Assembly: GCF_900639865.1 (NCBI RefSeq)
Contig: NZ_CAAAHX010000006.1
Span: 124,001-188,000, forward strand
DNA: 64,000 bases
From: Legionella gresilensis
Lineage (GTDB): Bacteria > Pseudomonadota > Gammaproteobacteria > Legionellales > Legionellaceae
Reading direction: 5' to 3'
Under the pieces are notes generated by a model that ran no database searches, was not told the origin of the DNA, and saw only the letters and a list, made by a program, of their open reading frames with translations. Shown here in pieces: positions 44,969-56,000 of this stretch (positions within the stretch are counted from its first letter, which is position 1; each line of letters begins with the position of its first letter). Made by a program: the position numbers and the translations under genes.

Positions 44969-45697
44969 ATGGCTGATTATAAAAAATTAACTTTATCCAT
45001 TTATCGATATAATCCGGAAGCTGAAGGTAATGAAAAGCCTTATATGCAAGATTATATAGTAGAGATTCCTGCTAAAAGTGATCCTATGCTTTTAACACTG
45101 CTTGAGCGAATTAAGGCTGAGCAAGATGTAACTTTAGCTTATAGGCGATCTTGTCGTGAAGGCGTTTGTGGCTCTGATGGTATGAATATTAACGGAACGA
45201 ATGGCTTAGCTTGCATTACGTCACTTTCACAGCTTAATACCAATAAAATAGTTATTCGTCCTTTACCAGGATTTCCAGTTATTCGAGATCTTGTTGTTGA
45301 TATGACACAATTTTATCAACAATATGAGCGTGTTGAACCTTATTTACAAAATGACAGTAATATGCCAGCAAAAGAACGCTTGCAAACGCCTGCAGAACGC
45401 TCATTATTAGATGGTTTATATGAATGCATTTTATGTGCCTGCTGTACAAGCTCATGCCCCTCTTATTGGTGGAATCCAGATAAATTTATAGGACCTGCCG
45501 GGCTTTTACAGGCTCGTCGGTTTTTAGCTGATAGTCGTGATACTGCAACGGCACACCGCTTAGAAAAATTACAAGATCCATTTAGTGTATTTCGTTGTCG
45601 CACAATTATGAATTGTGCAAATGTCTGCCCGAAGGGACTCAATCCGGCGCAAGCGATTAGTCATATTCGCCTGCAAATGTTGAATCAGGAAACATAA
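44969..45697 (+). CDS. sdhB: succinate dehydrogenase iron-sulfur subunit
   Basis: The electron-transfer subunit of complex II, 242 residues (E. coli 238). Ligands of the [2Fe-2S] cluster are in CREGVCGSDGMNI and a later cysteine of GLACIT; those of [4Fe-4S] and [3Fe-4S] in CILCACCTSSCPSYWW and CRTIMNCANVCPKGLNP. It lies 11 bases after sdhA, and sucA follows after 53 bases. Confidence 0.97.
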   Translation: MADYKKLTLSIYRYNPEAEGNEKPYMQDYIVEIPAKSDPMLLTLLERIKAEQDVTLAYRRSCREGVCGSDGMNINGTNGLACITSLSQLNTNKIVIRPLPGFPVIRDLVVDMTQFYQQYERVEPYLQNDSNMPAKERLQTPAERSLLDGLYECILCACCTSSCPSYWWNPDKFIGPAGLLQARRFLADSRDTATAHRLEKLQDPFSVFRCRTIMNCANVCPKGLNPAQAISHIRLQMLNQET

Positions 45698-45750
45698 ATA
45701 ATTTTTTCTGAGTTGCTTTAAGTAGCAATTAAACTCTTTGGAGAAAAAAC

Positions 45751-48558
45751 ATGAGTAGTAATCTGCAAAAACAATGGGCTTCCTCTTATCTATCGGGCGG
45801 TAATATGGCCTATGTTGATGCATTATATGAAGACTTTTTAGCAGATCCTAATTCTGTACCTACTGATTGGCGCTTAGCTTTTGAAGCGCTACCTAAGGTT
45901 GATTCAGTAGCAAAAGAAATTTCTCATCGTGATATACGTAACTACTTTCTAGAAAATGCAGATAAAAAATATTTTAATCAAAATAGTATCGTTTCTGAAG
46001 ATAGTAAGCAATTTCAAGTAGCTCAATTAATTAATGCTTATCGTGCTTATGGGCACCATGCGGCTAAGTTAGATCCGCTTGACATGACAGAGCGCGTTCA
46101 TGTTCCTAGCTTAGAGTTAAGTCATCATAACTTATCTGAGGCAGACTTAAATAAGAATTTTTGTGCTGGTGATTATTTTCATTCAGGGCAACAAATGCCA
46201 CTTAAAGATATATTACAAGCATTAAAAGATACCTATTGCGGTAGCATTGGTATTGAGTATATGCATATATCAAATATGAATGAGACGCAATGGTTACAAC
46301 AAAAATTAGAAACAGCACGTGGCCGTCCTAACTTTGATATAAATAAAAAGCACGAAATACTTAATGACTTAATTGCCGCAGACGGTTTAGAGCGCTATTT
46401 AGGAACCCGCTATGTTGGTCAAAAACGGTTCTCCTTAGAAGGAGGTGATGCTTTTATTCCTATGCTGAAGGAAATTATTCGGAAAAGTAGCTACGAAAAT
46501 GTAAAAGAAATTGTTATTGGCATGGCTCATCGTGGCCGCTTAAATGTTTTAGTTAATGTTTTAGGCAAGGCACCTGATCAACTTTTCCAAGAATTTGAAG
46601 GTAAAATAATATCGGAAAGAACAGGTGACGTTAAATATCATATGGGTTTTTCTTCTGATATCCAAACTAAAAAGGGACCTATTGTCCATTTAGCGTTAGC
46701 CTTTAACCCTTCACATTTAGAAATTATTGGTCCTGTGGTGGAGGGCTCAGCAAGAACACGACTTGAACGCCGTAATGATATAGTAGAAAAAAATACTGTA
46801 GTCCCGGTTGTAATTCACGGTGATGCTGCTTTTGCCGGCCAAGGTGTTGTTATGGAAACCTTTAATTTCTCTCAGGCAAGAGGTTATTCAACAGGGGGTA
46901 CAGTTCATATTGTTATCAACAATCAAATTGGATTTACCACAAGTAACCCTTTAGATGCCCGCTCAACACTATACTGTACGGATGTTGCTAAAATGGTTCA
47001 AGCACCTGTCCTTCATGTTAACGGTGATGATCCAGAGGCTGTTGTCTTTGCAATGCAGATTGCATTTGATTTTCGGATGAAATTTAAGCGTGATGTAGTT
47101 ATTGATTTAGTATGCTATCGTCGCCATGGGCATAATGAAGCTGATGAGCCTTCTATTACTCAGCCTGCCATGTATAAAAAAATTAAAAGCATGCGGCCGT
47201 TACGTGAAATTTATACTGAACAATTAATTAAAGAAGGAATAGTCACTCAAGAAAAAGTAAACGAGCTTATGGAAGCCTATCGAAATAAACTTGATAAGGG
47301 TCAGCCTGTTATCAACGTTACTCGTGAAAACTATGAAGGTAAGATATCTATTGATTGGTCACCTTATTTAAATGCCAAATGGACAGATAAAGTAGATACT
47401 ACAATCAGTGAACAAACATTAAAAACGCTTTCTCAACAGTTACATAGTTTACCTAAGGGTTTTGAAATTCACCCGGTAGTTAAAAAATTACTAAGTGAAC
47501 GTGAGAAAATGTCAAATGGTGAAGTGCCCATGAATTGGGGTTATGCTGAAACAATGGCTTATGCAAGTCTTCTTAACGAAGGTCATTGTGTCAGATTATC
47601 TGGCCAAGACTCTGGTCGTGGAACATTTGCTCATCGTCATGCTGTGTTACATGAGATTCAAACAGGTGAAGTTTATATTCCATTAGAAAAGACAGCAACG
47701 AAAAATACACATTTTGTTGTTATTGATTCAGTATTATCTGAAGAAGCCGTGCTTGCTTTTGAATATGGTTATGCGGCTTCAGCACCAGATTCTTTAGTTA
47801 TCTGGGAGGCGCAATTTGGTGATTTTGCCAATGGCGCTCAAGTTGTTATTGATCAATTTATTAGTTCTGGTGAACAAAAATGGGGCCGCTTATGTGGGCT
47901 AGTCATGTTTTTACCTCATGGTTATGAAGGCCAAGGGCCAGAACACTCATCGGCAAGGCTTGAGCGTTATATGCAATTATGTGCTCAACATAATATGCAA
48001 GTATGTACGCCCACAACACCTGCACAAATTTTTCATATGTTACGTCGCCAGGTGATACGTAAGTTTCGTAAGCCTTTAATTGTTATGACCCCTAAAAGCT
48101 TATTAAGACATAAGTTAGCTGTCTCACCGATTAGTGATCTTCTAAATGGTCAATTTCACAATGTGATACCTGAAATTGACGAGCTTGACGCAATGAAAGT
48201 AACGCGAGTCGTATTATGCTGCGGTAAAGTCTATTATGATCTTTTACAAAAACGTCGAGATGAGCAATTAAATCACGTTGCTATCGTGCGTATAGAACAA
48301 TTATATCCTTTTCCTAAAAAGTCGTTGGTTAATATACTAGCTAATTATCCTCTAGCGAAAGATATTGTGTGGTGCCAAGAAGAGCCACAAAATCAAGGCG
48401 TTTGGTTTGCATCGCAGCACAATATTAAAGACTGTTTACAAGTTGATCAGCATTTACGCTATGCTGGTCGTGGTTTTGCAGCGTCACCCGCTGTAGGTAG
48501 TCCAATTTTACATGCCCAGCAGCAACAAGAATTGGTCAATCAAGCATTACTGGATTAA
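45751..48558 (+). CDS. sucA: 2-oxoglutarate dehydrogenase E1 component
   Basis: A thiamine-diphosphate-dependent decarboxylase of the 2-oxoglutarate dehydrogenase complex. 935 residues (E. coli 933). The N-terminal WASSYLSGGNMAYVDALYEDFLADPNSV binds E2; KRFSLEGGDAFIPML, MAHRGRLNVLVNVLGK and IHGDAAFAGQGVVMET are active-site signatures. A good GGAG precedes the ATG. sucB follows 33 bases later. Confidence 0.97.
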   Translation: MSSNLQKQWASSYLSGGNMAYVDALYEDFLADPNSVPTDWRLAFEALPKVDSVAKEISHRDIRNYFLENADKKYFNQNSIVSEDSKQFQVAQLINAYRAYGHHAAKLDPLDMTERVHVPSLELSHHNLSEADLNKNFCAGDYFHSGQQMPLKDILQALKDTYCGSIGIEYMHISNMNETQWLQQKLETARGRPNFDINKKHEILNDLIAADGLERYLGTRYVGQKRFSLEGGDAFIPMLKEIIRKSSYENVKEIVIGMAHRGRLNVLVNVLGKAPDQLFQEFEGKIISERTGDVKYHMGFSSDIQTKKGPIVHLALAFNPSHLEIIGPVVEGSARTRLERRNDIVEKNTVVPVVIHGDAAFAGQGVVMETFNFSQARGYSTGGTVHIVINNQIGFTTSNPLDARSTLYCTDVAKMVQAPVLHVNGDDPEAVVFAMQIAFDFRMKFKRDVVIDLVCYRRHGHNEADEPSITQPAMYKKIKSMRPLREIYTEQLIKEGIVTQEKVNELMEAYRNKLDKGQPVINVTRENYEGKISIDWSPYLNAKWTDKVDTTISEQTLKTLSQQLHSLPKGFEIHPVVKKLLSEREKMSNGEVPMNWGYAETMAYASLLNEGHCVRLSGQDSGRGTFAHRHAVLHEIQTGEVYIPLEKTATKNTHFVVIDSVLSEEAVLAFEYGYAASAPDSLVIWEAQFGDFANGAQVVIDQFISSGEQKWGRLCGLVMFLPHGYEGQGPEHSSARLERYMQLCAQHNMQVCTPTTPAQIFHMLRRQVIRKFRKPLIVMTPKSLLRHKLAVSPISDLLNGQFHNVIPEIDELDAMKVTRVVLCCGKVYYDLLQKRRDEQLNHVAIVRIEQLYPFPKKSLVNILANYPLAKDIVWCQEEPQNQGVWFASQHNIKDCLQVDQHLRYAGRGFAASPAVGSPILHAQQQQELVNQALLD

Positions 48559-48591
48559 CTATCAAAATTATAATCTTAAGAAGGTCTAACC

Positions 48592-49827
48592 ATGTCTATA
48601 GAAGTTAAAGTACCTAATTTGCCTGAATCGGTTGCTGATGCAACCATTGCCGCCTGGCATAAGAAAGCAGGCGATAAAGTAAGCCGAGATGAAAATCTTC
48701 TTGATTTAGAAACTGACAAAGTTGTTTTGGAAGTTCCTGCGCCAGCAGATGGTGTGATTAAAGAAATACTCTTTAAAGAAGGTGATACAGTTACTTCCGG
48801 TGAGCTATTAGCGCGTATTGAAGAAGGTGAGAGCGTTAATAAAGCTGGGGCTGCACCTAAAAAATCGGATGAAAGTGCAGGTGTTAAAACTGCAGAGGCT
48901 GAGAATGGTGCTATTGAAAAAGTGGCAGGTCCTGCTGTACGTCGTTTATTAACTGAAAATAATTTGCAAGCATCTGACGTTCCAAGCTTGAGTAAAGATG
49001 GGCGGCTAACTAAGGAAGATGTTGAAGCATTTATTACTGCAAATCGAGGGAAAGCGCAATCGACAACGCCAGAGGCTAAAACAGAAACGCAATCCAGTAT
49101 AAATACACCAGCTGTAGCTTCCGGCGCGCGTGAAGAACGTCGTGTTCCAATGACTAGGTTGCGAGCTAAGATTGCAGAACGCTTAGTTCAAGCACAACAT
49201 AACGCTGCGATGTTAACAACTTTTAATGAAGTTAATTTAAAAGCTGTGATGGATCTGCGCAATCAATATAAGGATTCTTTTGAGAAAAAGCATGGAGTTC
49301 GTTTAGGTTTCATGTCTTTCTTTACTAAAGCTGTAGTTGAAGCACTAAAGCGTTTTCCAGCTGTTAATGCCTCTATTGACGGTCATGATATTGTTTATCA
49401 TGGCTATTATGATATTGGTGTTGCCGTATCTACAGAGAGAGGATTAGTTGTTCCTGTTATTAGAAACGCTGATCAATTATCCATGGCAGAAATTGAAAAA
49501 GAGATAATTGATACAGCAACCCGCGCTCGTCAAGGTAAATTAGGTATGGAAGAAATGCAGGGTGGTACTTTCACTATTACTAATGGCGGGGTATTTGGTT
49601 CTTTATTAGCAACACCTATTATTAATCCACCTCAAACAGGTATCTTGGGTATGCATAAGATTGAAGATAGGCCTATTGTTGAAAAAGGTGAAATTGTTAT
49701 TCGGCCAATGATGTATATCGCTTTATCTTATGATCATCGTCTAATCGATGGTAGAGAGTCTGTGCAGTTCTTGGTGAATGTAAAAGAATTACTAGAAGAT
49801 CCTGCTCGTTTACTGCTAAACGTTTAA
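48592..49827 (+). CDS. sucB: dihydrolipoamide succinyltransferase (E2 of 2-oxoglutarate dehydrogenase)
   Basis: 411 residues (E. coli 405). One lipoyl domain (1-75) with the lipoylated K43 in [14 protein letters not shown], a peripheral-subunit-binding domain (about 118-155, [13 protein letters not shown]), then the catalytic domain with the [11 protein letters not shown] motif containing the active-site histidine and aspartate. The linkers are Ala/Glu/Lys-rich. Part of the sdh-suc series; a large hairpin lies between this gene and sucC. Confidence 0.97.
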   Translation: MSIEVKVPNLPESVADATIAAWHKKAGDKVSRDENLLDLETDKVVLEVPAPADGVIKEILFKEGDTVTSGELLARIEEGESVNKAGAAPKKSDESAGVKTAEAENGAIEKVAGPAVRRLLTENNLQASDVPSLSKDGRLTKEDVEAFITANRGKAQSTTPEAKTETQSSINTPAVASGAREERRVPMTRLRAKIAERLVQAQHNAAMLTTFNEVNLKAVMDLRNQYKDSFEKKHGVRLGFMSFFTKAVVEALKRFPAVNASIDGHDIVYHGYYDIGVAVSTERGLVVPVIRNADQLSMAEIEKEIIDTATRARQGKLGMEEMQGGTFTITNGGVFGSLLATPIINPPQTGILGMHKIEDRPIVEKGEIVIRPMMYIALSYDHRLIDGRESVQFLVNVKELLEDPARLLLNV

Positions 49828-49835
49828 TTCTATTT

Positions 49836-49879
49836 ATAAAGGTATACCTTAACTAGGTTAATCTTAGGTATACCTTTAT
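49836..49879. terminator. hairpin between sucB and sucC
   Basis: 16-base arms ATAAAGGTATACCTTA / TTAGGTATACCTTTAT, one mismatch, 12-base loop, 8 bases after the sucB stop. It lacks a clear T-run after the stem, so it may partly terminate, or mark a processing site between sucAB and sucCD. Confidence 0.55.
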
Positions 49880-49973
49880 CCATCCTACAGTACCTATGTC
49901 CGTATCTATAAATCCATGGTAAAATTCTGCCACTTTTAATTTAAAGACGATAGAAACAGTAGGGTTAGTAATA

Positions 49974-51137
49974 ATGAATTTACATGAATATCAAGCTAAG
50001 CAATTATTCGCCAGTTATGGCTTACCTACACCTAAAGGACATGTTGCTTATAATGTTGAAGATGCAATCCAAGCCGCGTCATTACTTTCTACACCAAAAT
50101 GGGTAGCCAAAGCGCAGGTTCATGCTGGTGGTCGTGGTAAGGCTGGGGGTGTAAAATTAGTCTCTACTAAGGATGAATTAGCAGCCTATGTTAAATCATT
50201 ACTAGGTACTCGCTTAGTTACTTATCAAACCGATGCTAAAGGTCAGCCTGTTAATGCTGTTTTAATTGAAGAAACCTGTGATATAGGTCAAGAACTCTAT
50301 TTAAGTGCGGTAGTAGATAGAGCTAGTCAACGGGTTGTTATTATGGCATCGACTGAAGGCGGAGTTGAAATTGAAAAAGTCGCCCATGAAACCCCTGAAA
50401 AAATTTTTAAAATTATCGTTGATCCGCTCGTTGGTGTTATGCCCTATCAATGTCGTGATCTAGGTTTTAAACTTGGCTTGGATAATGATCAAATTAAGCA
50501 GTTCACTCAATTAATGCTAGGCCTGGGTAAGATGTTTGTAGAGTGTGATTTAAGCTTACTTGAAATTAATCCATTGGTAATAACTAAAACAGGCCAGCTT
50601 ATTTGTTTAGATGGCAAAATCAATGTTGATAGTAACGCTTTATATCGACAACCTAAATTAAAAAATATGCGTGATCCATCACAAGAAGATGAACGTGAAA
50701 ACAGAGCAACCGATTGGGAGCTAAATTATATTCCTCTTGATGGTGAAATTGGTTGTATGGTCAATGGCGCAGGCTTAGCTATGGCTACTATGGATGTTAT
50801 TAAATTACATGGTGGTGAGCCAGCAAATTTTTTAGACGTAGGTGGTGGCGCTACCAAAGAGCGAGTTACCGAAGCATTTAAAATTATTTTATCTGATGAA
50901 AAAGTAAAAGGCATATTAGTTAATATTTTTGGTGGGATCGTTCGTTGCGATTTAATTGCTGACGGTATACTTGCTGCTGTTAAAGAAGTCGATGTTAAAA
51001 TTCCAGTAGTTGTACGTCTTGAAGGGAATAATGCAGCACTTGGAGCAGATATCCTAAATAAGAGCGACTTAAACGTCATTGCTGCTAATAGTTTAACTGA
51101 CGCAGCGAAGAAAATTGTAGCGGCAGTTGCAAATTAA
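49974..51137 (+). CDS. sucC: succinyl-CoA synthetase beta subunit
   Basis: An ATP-grasp subunit that makes ATP (or GTP) from succinyl-CoA with SucD. 387 residues (E. coli 388). Opening [40 protein letters not shown] (nucleotide binding), and the C-terminal [13 protein letters not shown] and [16 protein letters not shown] are typical. sucD follows 60 bases later. Confidence 0.97.
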   Translation: MNLHEYQAKQLFASYGLPTPKGHVAYNVEDAIQAASLLSTPKWVAKAQVHAGGRGKAGGVKLVSTKDELAAYVKSLLGTRLVTYQTDAKGQPVNAVLIEETCDIGQELYLSAVVDRASQRVVIMASTEGGVEIEKVAHETPEKIFKIIVDPLVGVMPYQCRDLGFKLGLDNDQIKQFTQLMLGLGKMFVECDLSLLEINPLVITKTGQLICLDGKINVDSNALYRQPKLKNMRDPSQEDERENRATDWELNYIPLDGEIGCMVNGAGLAMATMDVIKLHGGEPANFLDVGGGATKERVTEAFKIILSDEKVKGILVNIFGGIVRCDLIADGILAAVKEVDVKIPVVVRLEGNNAALGADILNKSDLNVIAANSLTDAAKKIVAAVAN

Positions 51138-51197
51138 TAATTAATTAAGTGTATGAAATACGGGTTTAGAACCTATTAAATAATTTTGAGGCAAGCA

Positions 51198-52076
51198 ATG
51201 AGTGTATTAGTAAATAAAGATACAAAAGTAATTTGTCAGGGTTTTACGGGTAAACAAGGAACCTTTCACTCTGAACAAGCAATCGAATATGGTACAAAGA
51301 TGGTAGGTGGCGTGACGCCAGGCAAAGGTGGCCAGCAACATCTTGGTTTACCGGTTTTTAATACAGTTTGCGAAGCAGTAGAAGCAACTGGCGCCGATGC
51401 ATCAGTTATCTATGTGCCTGCTGCTTTCTGCAAAGATTCTATTTTAGAAGCAGCTGACGCTGGTATTAAGTTAATTGTGTGTATTACAGAAGGCGTTCCT
51501 GTTTTAGATATGTTACAAGTAAAAGTTTATTTAGAAAATAATACAGACTCTCGCTTAATAGGTCCAAATTGCCCTGGTATCATAACCCCAGGTGAATGTA
51601 AAATAGGAATTATGCCAGGCTCTATTCACTTACCAGGTAAAGTAGGTATTGTGTCTCGTTCTGGCACATTAACTTATGAAGCAGTTAAACAAACAACTGA
51701 TAAGGGTTTTGGTCAAAGTACATGTATTGGTATTGGCGGTGACCCCATTCCAGGTACGAGTTTCATTGATGCTTTAGCGTTATTCGAGCAAGATCCTCAA
51801 ACAGAAGCAATTATTATGGTAGGTGAAATTGGTGGCTCTGCTGAAGAAGAGGCTGCAGAGTTCATTAAATCAAATGTAACAAAACCGGTTGTTTCTTATA
51901 TTGCTGGTGTAACAGCCCCCCCAGGTAAGCGTATGGGTCATGCGGGCGCTATTATTTCTGGCGGTAAGGGGACTGCTGCTGAAAAATTTGCGGCCCTTGA
52001 GGCAGCAGGCGTTGTTACAGTGCGTTCACCTGCAGATTTAGGTGATGCAATTGGTAAAGCAGCTGGCTGGAAGTAG
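51198..52076 (+). CDS. sucD: succinyl-CoA synthetase alpha subunit
   Basis: 292 residues (E. coli 289). The CoA-binding Rossmann domain ([14 protein letters not shown]) is followed by the ligase domain; the phosphorylated histidine lies in [14 protein letters not shown], near residue 247. ATG 51198 is chosen over an upstream in-frame TTG (51186) because GAGGCAAG sits just upstream and [10 protein letters not shown] is the family start. It is the last gene of the sdh-suc series; a palindromic repeat lies 39 bases downstream. Confidence 0.97.
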   Translation: MSVLVNKDTKVICQGFTGKQGTFHSEQAIEYGTKMVGGVTPGKGGQQHLGLPVFNTVCEAVEATGADASVIYVPAAFCKDSILEAADAGIKLIVCITEGVPVLDMLQVKVYLENNTDSRLIGPNCPGIITPGECKIGIMPGSIHLPGKVGIVSRSGTLTYEAVKQTTDKGFGQSTCIGIGGDPIPGTSFIDALALFEQDPQTEAIIMVGEIGGSAEEEAAEFIKSNVTKPVVSYIAGVTAPPGKRMGHAGAIISGGKGTAAEKFAALEAAGVVTVRSPADLGDAIGKAAGWK

Positions 52077-52115
52077 CCGTTCAGGCCTTATTTGCGGAAC
52101 CGCATTATTGCCAAT

Positions 52116-52197
52116 GTCATTCCCGCGCAGGCGGGAATCCATGTGGAATTTAGCTCAGTGCTAATTAATGAATGGATCCCCGCCTGCGCGGGCATGA
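52116..52197. repeat. REP/dRS3-like palindromic repeat, copy 2 (family D)
   Basis: The outer arms TCATTCCCGCGCAGGCGGGA (continuing ATCCAT) and, reverse-complemented, TCATGCCCGCGCAGGCGGGG (continuing ATCCAT) pair over 26 bases with few mismatches. Each arm is itself a small palindrome (CCCGCGCAGGCGGG). The GC-rich arms stand out from the AT-rich background. It is related to the copy at 23582-23668 and may act in mRNA 3'-end protection after sucD. Confidence 0.8.
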
Positions 52198-52330
52198 GAG
52201 GATAATTCGGTTGTAATTAGCTCTGCAATTTATTCAAGCAACAATGCCGCGCGGAGCCGCCGTAATTGATGCATCTTGCGAGAAAATCCGGTGGGTTCAC
52301 TAAAATTTAGTATATCCCTGAACAATTATT

Positions 52331-53014
52331 CTAATCTTTTTTCAATTGCTTTTTACGTAATAACTCATCAAATAATTTTTTTTGTTCGCCAGATAATTCA
52401 CTTCGACGTAATTGCATCATTTCATCAATAGGGCCTTGAACGCAATCTGCAGTTAATCTATCAAGAATTAATGTACCATCAAGATGATCAATCTCGTGCT
52501 GTAAAACCCGCGCATAAAAACCTTCTTCAATAGTCTCATGCTGAATTCCATTTTCATCAAAGTAAGTTAATTTAATCTTTTTATAGCGTGGCACTTTTCC
52601 AGATTTACTAGTAACAGAATAACACGCTTCAAAGTCAGCAAACTTTTCATTTTCAATAGGTATATAAGTGGGATTAAATAAGACGTGGAGAGGATAGGGC
52701 TTTACTTCATTACGTAATAATGCAGCATTAGAAGGAATATAGATTGCAATGATACGCTTTGATTGATTAATCTGGGGAGCAGCCAAACCTACACCTTCTA
52801 GAGCAAGCAATTTCTCTTTCATGGTATTAACCAGTTCTAAAACATCTACCGTTAGTGGAAATTGTACAGGCTCAGCAGGGTTGGTTAACATTTTTTTATT
52901 AGCCACTTGTTCAATGGTAATAATATCGCTGGGAAAAGCAGACGTTGCCATAAATAATCCTAATAATATTAAAAAAACAGAGAAATGTATTTTAATGCGC
53001 TTATTTTTCTTCAT
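52331..53014 (-). CDS. def: peptide deformylase with N-terminal signal sequence
   Basis: 227 residues. All three deformylase motifs are present: GVGLAAPQ (74-81), EACYS (129-133, a variant of EGCLS) and QHEIDHLDG (172-180); metal ligands C131, H173 and H177 are kept. The first 29 residues, KKNKRIKIHFSVFLILLGLF then MATSAFPSD, look like a signal peptide or anchor, which ordinary cytosolic deformylases lack. So this is probably an exported paralog; the housekeeping copy is presumably elsewhere. The E-A-C-Y-S change may alter specificity. Confidence 0.85.
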   Translation of the reverse strand: MKKNKRIKIHFSVFLILLGLFMATSAFPSDIITIEQVANKKMLTNPAEPVQFPLTVDVLELVNTMKEKLLALEGVGLAAPQINQSKRIIAIYIPSNAALLRNEVKPYPLHVLFNPTYIPIENEKFADFEACYSVTSKSGKVPRYKKIKLTYFDENGIQHETIEEGFYARVLQHEIDHLDGTLILDRLTADCVQGPIDEMMQLRRSELSGEQKKLFDELLRKKQLKKD

Positions 53015-53040
53015 AAACAGAGTAATTATCTATTAAGAAA

Positions 53041-56000
53041 CTATGTTGCCAAAACCGAGACGGGAATACCTTCTGTAAATTTTATATCATTAGGTGATTC
53101 TTGCTCGTCCAAATTAAATTTAAAGGGTAAGTTATAGCGCTGTTGTTCACGTGCTGATTCGGTAAAAAAGCCATAACGAGGCATATGTTTAGGTTTATCA
53201 GACGCAGCATCATTAATTTGTTCAAAGCACTTTTGAGAGGTTGGTTTATAAAGATGTAACGCTTGAAGTAGAGAAAGAAAGCAATTAACAAGCCAGTTAA
53301 AACTAATACGTTCGAATCGTCTGTAAGTTAGCATAGACGCTCGAAAGACGCCAGTATCAACGTGTTTTTGGATTTTTATAAAGCGCTCTTCGACGCTTTC
53401 ATCTGGGCGCGTTTTTTGGGCAAGATCATGCAGAATATTAATTTGTTCTTTTTTAATAGTTATGGTTCTTTTATCTTCAAAAATAGACAATCCTTGATTA
53501 TAAGCCTCGTTTGATTTTCTTAAATAAAGTTGAAAATCAGTAATAGCTGTTAATACATAATCTAGCTTTGCATATTTATCTAAATTCTCTTTCTTAAATT
53601 CTTGGGCCCGTTCAAGTAACTTAACCTTAATGGCAAGTTTAATATCTGTCTCGTTATAAACTTGTTTAATAAGCTCCGCTTGAAACTCTTTATTTGATAA
53701 GTATTTTTTTAATGCGTTGTTATATTCGCCATTTAAATTAATTAGATCCGTTTGTTGATTAATAACAATTGCCACTCTTTTTTTAATTTCTCTTTGAATA
53801 TAATCTTGTTTAACTTTTTCATTTAGCTTATCTTGGACAACCGCTAATTTTTCTATATATTCTTCTTTTTTCTTAGCTGTTTCCTCAGTAATCTTATAAG
53901 TAGAGTAAACACCTTTATAATAATTGAAAACGGATTTCATTATAGGCAATTGTTTAATTAATATTTGCCAGAGGCCGCCAGTGTTTAGTTGTAGAATTTC
54001 AGTATCAGTGAGTGATGGTGAAAGATTATAGTTAAGTTGTTTTTGAGCCGTTAAATTTTTTGTTATTGCTTTATAAGAGTCAATGATTTGTTGCTTTAAT
54101 TGAATAATTTGTTGGGTTTTATCTTCAGTATTTTGATTAGAAAGAGGTTTATTAAGTCTATTACCTTGTTCACTCAAGCCATGTAATGGCGTCTTATCAT
54201 TTAAATTATTATAGGTATTAATTAATTTAATTAACTTAGCAAGGCGGCTCATATCTATACAGTCTTTTAGATTATCTAAAAGAAGCTCACTATCTTTTAA
54301 AGTATTAGAATTGATTTGCTCTTTAAGGAAGGTTTTAATAGCGAGACTACCTTCTAAAATTTTATCTCTTGTAATATTAATTATAAATGGATGAGTAGGC
54401 GGAATAGGACCAGTTGTAAAATTATTGTATGTATTTATAGACTGAGCTAAGTCACTTAAAATCTTAAAATTTTTATTAAAATCATTCTCAGTAATTTTGC
54501 TTTGTGCTTCAGCACCTACTTTTTTACAGGCTTCTTTACGTTTAATGAAAGGTGTTACATCTGTTATTAGATCAAAATAGTTGTCTGACGTAAAGCCTAA
54601 AGGCTCAACAAGACCTCTATAAAATTCATCTAAAATTTCTTGCATAGGGCCTGATAGTAAGCCTGGTTTTAAGCCTAATCTATCTTCCCACCTATCTGCT
54701 TCAATAAGGATATCAGTGAAGTACACTGTATTTATTTCTCTAATATTATCCACTACTGATTGATGCGTCGTAGTAGTAAATTCAGCTAGCTTTTGCTTTA
54801 GCTCTTTAAACAAGCCATACATGGTAGGCGTTTCTAACAAAAGTTTAAAATGAGAGTTAGATTTAGCAATAATACGCTCAATTTTAAGCGTAATTTCTTT
54901 CGTATGTTCTTGCGTTTCCTTTAATTCTTCAGGAGAAATATTTTGCTGTTTAGAAAGTGCTTTTATATGTGACGGTATTAGCATGAATGCTTGTAATGTA
55001 TACCAAATAGAATTTTGCTTTACTTGACCTTTAACGTTAGTAACGGATTCTGGGTCAACCGTATAAGGTTCACTTTGAGTAAGAAATACCTGCTGTATTT
55101 TACTTGCTTTTTCTATAATATCTTCGGCTAGTAAGCGTAAGTAAGGATCTTCATAAAGGCTTTTAGCTGCTTTATAAATTTCGTCAATATGATTGTAAGC
55201 TTCAACTATGTGTTTAACATAAATACTTTGATAACTTTTATCATTTAATTCTTCAAGTTGTAAACAAATCTGCTCTAAATGGTATAAGCTGTTATAGATT
55301 TGTTTAATACTTAATACTTGTTTGCTTTGAGCCCATAAACCATCTTGCATTTCTACCTCTGGAAAAGGAACGCCAGAGGCTGCTGCTTTAAGCTCGACAC
55401 GTAATGGGTCTGTAAATAATTCAGTTAAGTTAAAAATTGCCTGCCTAAATTCAGACACTGCCTTAGAGTAATTAGTATGTTTAATTAAATAGTGGGCTCT
55501 GTTACCATAGGTGTAATTAGGTTGCAGTACTTTTTTCTTTGTTTCTTCTTTAAGTTTCTTACTAGAAAGCTCTTGATATACTTCAATACGTTTTGTACAA
55601 AATGTCATAGCATCATTTAGCGTGCTATTAAATAAAGGAGTAAGGTAATGAAAATTCCTTTTATCAACGCCTATTATAACTTCAGCTGGCTGGCCTATGC
55701 TACTAGTTAAATTTGCGGTAATTAATTTGTCCAGATGGCGTATATTAAATCTTTTATCCGTTAAAAAGATTCTTAAAAAATAAGGTTGAAATTCTGCATA
55801 CCAACGGCTAAGTTCCTTTTTGTTTTCTTTTTCAATTAAGCTCTTACCATCATTTAAGGTATTTAAAAATAGGTTAAATTTTTCTTTAGCAGCAATGATT
55901 TTTGATTTTTCTGTTTGATAATATTCTAGTAAATTTAATGTTTGCTCAGCTGTAAGGGCCTCAGGCTCTGTAATAACTGTCGCGCAGCCTTCTTCCTGTA

